Source: Gautieria morchelliformis (lineage: Eukaryota > Basidiomycota > Agaricomycetes > Gomphales > Gomphaceae). Taken from it: a DNA stretch of 64,000 nucleotides. Shown one piece after another: positions 62,216-64,000 of the stretch (the first letter of the stretch is position 1; every line of letters starts with the position of its first letter). The notes beneath the pieces were generated by a model. That model had not been told where the DNA came from. It made no database searches and was given only the letters and a program-made list of their open reading frames with translations. The stretch lies in contig WHVA01000453.1 in NCBI GenBank assembly GCA_015179125.1, forward strand, positions 1 through 64,000, read 5' to 3'. The position numbers were made by a program, and so were the translations under genes.

Positions 62216-64000
62216 ATGACTCACTGTCAAGGTTGTTCCAATAGGTTCCCTCGCCTCGACTCGATTCTACTTCAATGTGCGAAGTATGACAAACTGCTGG
62301 CCGCAACGTCTGAAACCAAACGCAAAGCAATTGAAGTATGTAATCATGTTGGAATCATCTTTACTTTTACTCATATCCATACAGGTTCTTCCTCAGTGCC
62401 TCGGGTGCGGGGTGGTTTATCCATTCCTGAAATCCAAGTTATGCGGTAAATGCAATGAAGATGCCGAAAAGGGTAAGTCCAGCATATTACTGGCTGTATC
62501 TGCAACTGACTGCGCCATAGAGCCACAACTTTTCAGCGGTGAGTCATTCTCTATCACTGTTAAACCTCTTCTCACAATATTGCATAGGCTGCGATGATGT
62601 GATGAACCATATTCTCAAGCGAACTGCCAAGCACGAGGGCTCTGCATCTGACCATCGTCTAAATAGACGATCACAGAACCCAAGCCTCAAGAAAGGTAGT
62701 GAGATCCTGAAGAAAACTCAAGCCTTGAGGAAGCTTAGCAAGATGGACTCCATCGGCATTAAGCTAACGATTTGGTATTATCCGGCTGTAAGGTCGAGGG
62801 AGGTTGTAAGCCTCGTCAAGTAGGTTATTTTGTGCTGAATTTTTGTGTAAGTTGCTCACAATCACAGTAAGATTCAAATACCAGCAGTAGTCGAAGGTTT
62901 CACTGCCACAACACTTGCCACTGAAATGATAGATCGGCTTCTCGAACATGCTGAAAAGGTGTATGATAAGGCTGCGATTGCTGATAAACCCACACCAAAA
63001 CCGTTCTTTTTGAGGTAAATTTGTCTACCGATTCATGTGTTATCTAATACTGAATTGCCGTGTGTACATTTCTAGAGACAAAGTGGTTTTTGTGGTTGCG
63101 AAGACTGTTCATGAGAGCAGTTACTTAGATATTGACCAGCCTAACCTTTTTTGCACCGTTCAAGCCCTGCATGAAAAGCTGGAGAAGGACAGCTTGCTAT
63201 CGGACAAGGACATCAAGGGTAAATGTATCACGATGCAGCTGCGTCTCTATGAAGTAAAATCTGATACTGTAGGTGATATTTATGTATATTTTCTTGGCTA
63301 GTGATGCTGAAACTTTGAAGACCGATGAAGATATTGAATGTGACTCAAGGCCTATACCACCGTTCCACATGCGCTCAGTGGCTCGTTCATCCAAACGCAA
63401 GCTTTCATCTATATCACACGGTAAATGTTCTTAGTTTAGACATAGTATTATACTAATTCTAGTAGAGGAACCCCTCCCATCAGCAAAACACTACGTGAGT
63501 GCATATCAGCGCCGATCAGGTACAGGTCTTGGGAATGCTAGTGCACCCAAGATTGAATACGACACGTACCCATTTTATTGTGAAACCTATCTTGTCAATG
63601 TGGAAGGGGAGGTCACGGAAAAGGAAGACAGCATAGATATTAAAACAATTTTGATTCCCAAGAACTGGCGAAAATACGTCAATACAGGTAAGAGAGAAGA
63701 AGGATACCTTGGATATGGCTATGCGAATTTGCATTTATGGTGAGCACTCTACCAATGTCCTATTCTATTTTAACTGTCACACAGGGGCATGTTGCAAGTG
63801 ACAGTTTTGCTGTACTTCAGTTGAAAAATTTGAACGGCGATACCGAATATCTGAATAAGTACGACCTCAAATGTGAACTCAAGCTATTAGCATGGGGAAA
63901 GTTTTTCCTTGACTCATTCATACGACGTGCACAGCAGTATGGTGCCAAAAATATTCCAGGTACGTGTATCTGTTTTACTTGTAACAGTACTTGATGTCTA
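62216..64000 (+). CDS. Alpha-kinase-like protein gene, multi-exon, runs off the right edge
   Basis: Plus-strand host gene. Exon 1: 62216-62335 (MTHCQGCSNRF); exon 2: 62385-62472 (QCLGCGVVYPFL, LCGKCNED, a zinc-ribbon-like set); exon 3: 62521-62538, only 18 bases; exon 4 from 62588. Further exons cover about 62872-63016, 63076-63255, 63309-63420, 63465-63723 and 63785-63960. Introns are 46-50 bp with GT-AG ends. The mid part has helical and Lys-rich segments; later come RREEGYLGYG-like and ECELKLL-type blocks (KREEGYLGYGYANLHLW; YDLKCELKLLAWGKFFLDSF). These resemble the region before and at the start of the alpha-kinase (MHCK/EF2K) domain in mushroom zinc-finger/alpha-kinase proteins. The catalytic core lies outside. 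Frame across the introns near 63256 and 63724 does not close perfectly, so exon ends may be wrong or the gene may be damaged. Confidence 0.55.

Noticed and set aside
1-64000. CRISPR arrays, prokaryotic operons, rRNA genes
   Set aside because: None seen. Spliced genes, LTR elements with TSDs and LINEs show a eukaryotic genome, and repeats here are transposon-derived.

Overview
The window looks like a repeat-choked stretch of a basidiomycete (mushroom-forming Agaricomycete) nuclear genome. The evidence is short GT-AG introns of about 40-60 bases with CTAAT-like branch sites, C2+NACHT NLR remains, copia, chromodomain-gypsy and Tad-like LINE families, and an alpha-kinase-like host gene with many small exons. 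I cannot name the species. Roughly 80 percent of what can be recognised is transposable-element sequence, much of it nested; host genes are few and mostly broken.

Layout. 1-3571: decayed minus-strand gypsy gag/protease/pol start. 3923-5866: plus-strand copia fragment truncated at both ends. 7481-8260: minus-strand copia-type gag fragment. 8386-11960: nothing recognisable. 11964-15290: degenerate minus-strand LINE whose RNase H domain is split by a 399-bp foldback element (12796-13194). 15450-34089: an old plus-strand gypsy element ('gypsy C') opened up by a 12.3-kb minus-strand copia element ('copia B', 16474-28763, TSD TAACT) and by two solo LTRs. Copia B itself carries an intact young copia ('copia A', 16527-21777, TSD TACTT, 1412-codon ORF), three solo LTRs, a hAT-type miniature element and a gypsy 3' end. 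34090-35560: start of another gypsy ('gypsy E') that truncates gypsy C. 35839-37917: 3' half of a copia A relative. 37918-40150: 3' end of a chromodomain gypsy ('gypsy H') with an antisense, intron-containing gene for a zinc-cluster-like protein. 40702-43643: candidate CACTG-terminal DNA transposon. 43950-46764: C2+NACHT NLR pseudogene cut off by a LINE 5' end (46765-48340). 49059-56200: long minus-strand Tad-like LINE with poly(A) tail and two LTR insertions. 58748-60691: chimera of eIF3c and aconitase gene pieces. 62216-64000: alpha-kinase-like host gene running off the window.

Target-site duplications and reading frames that close up when inserts are removed give a relative order: gypsy C, then copia B, then the elements inside copia B. 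The LTR pairs agree: about 10 differences in 370 bp for copia B against 2 in 497 bp for copia A.

The most interesting items are the antisense zinc-cluster gene inside gypsy H, the eIF3c/aconitase chimera, the overlap of the copia gag start codon with a half-tRNA-type primer binding site, and recurrent CGA-to-TGA nonsense changes suggesting CpG deamination. All family calls are made by eye; no database search was run.
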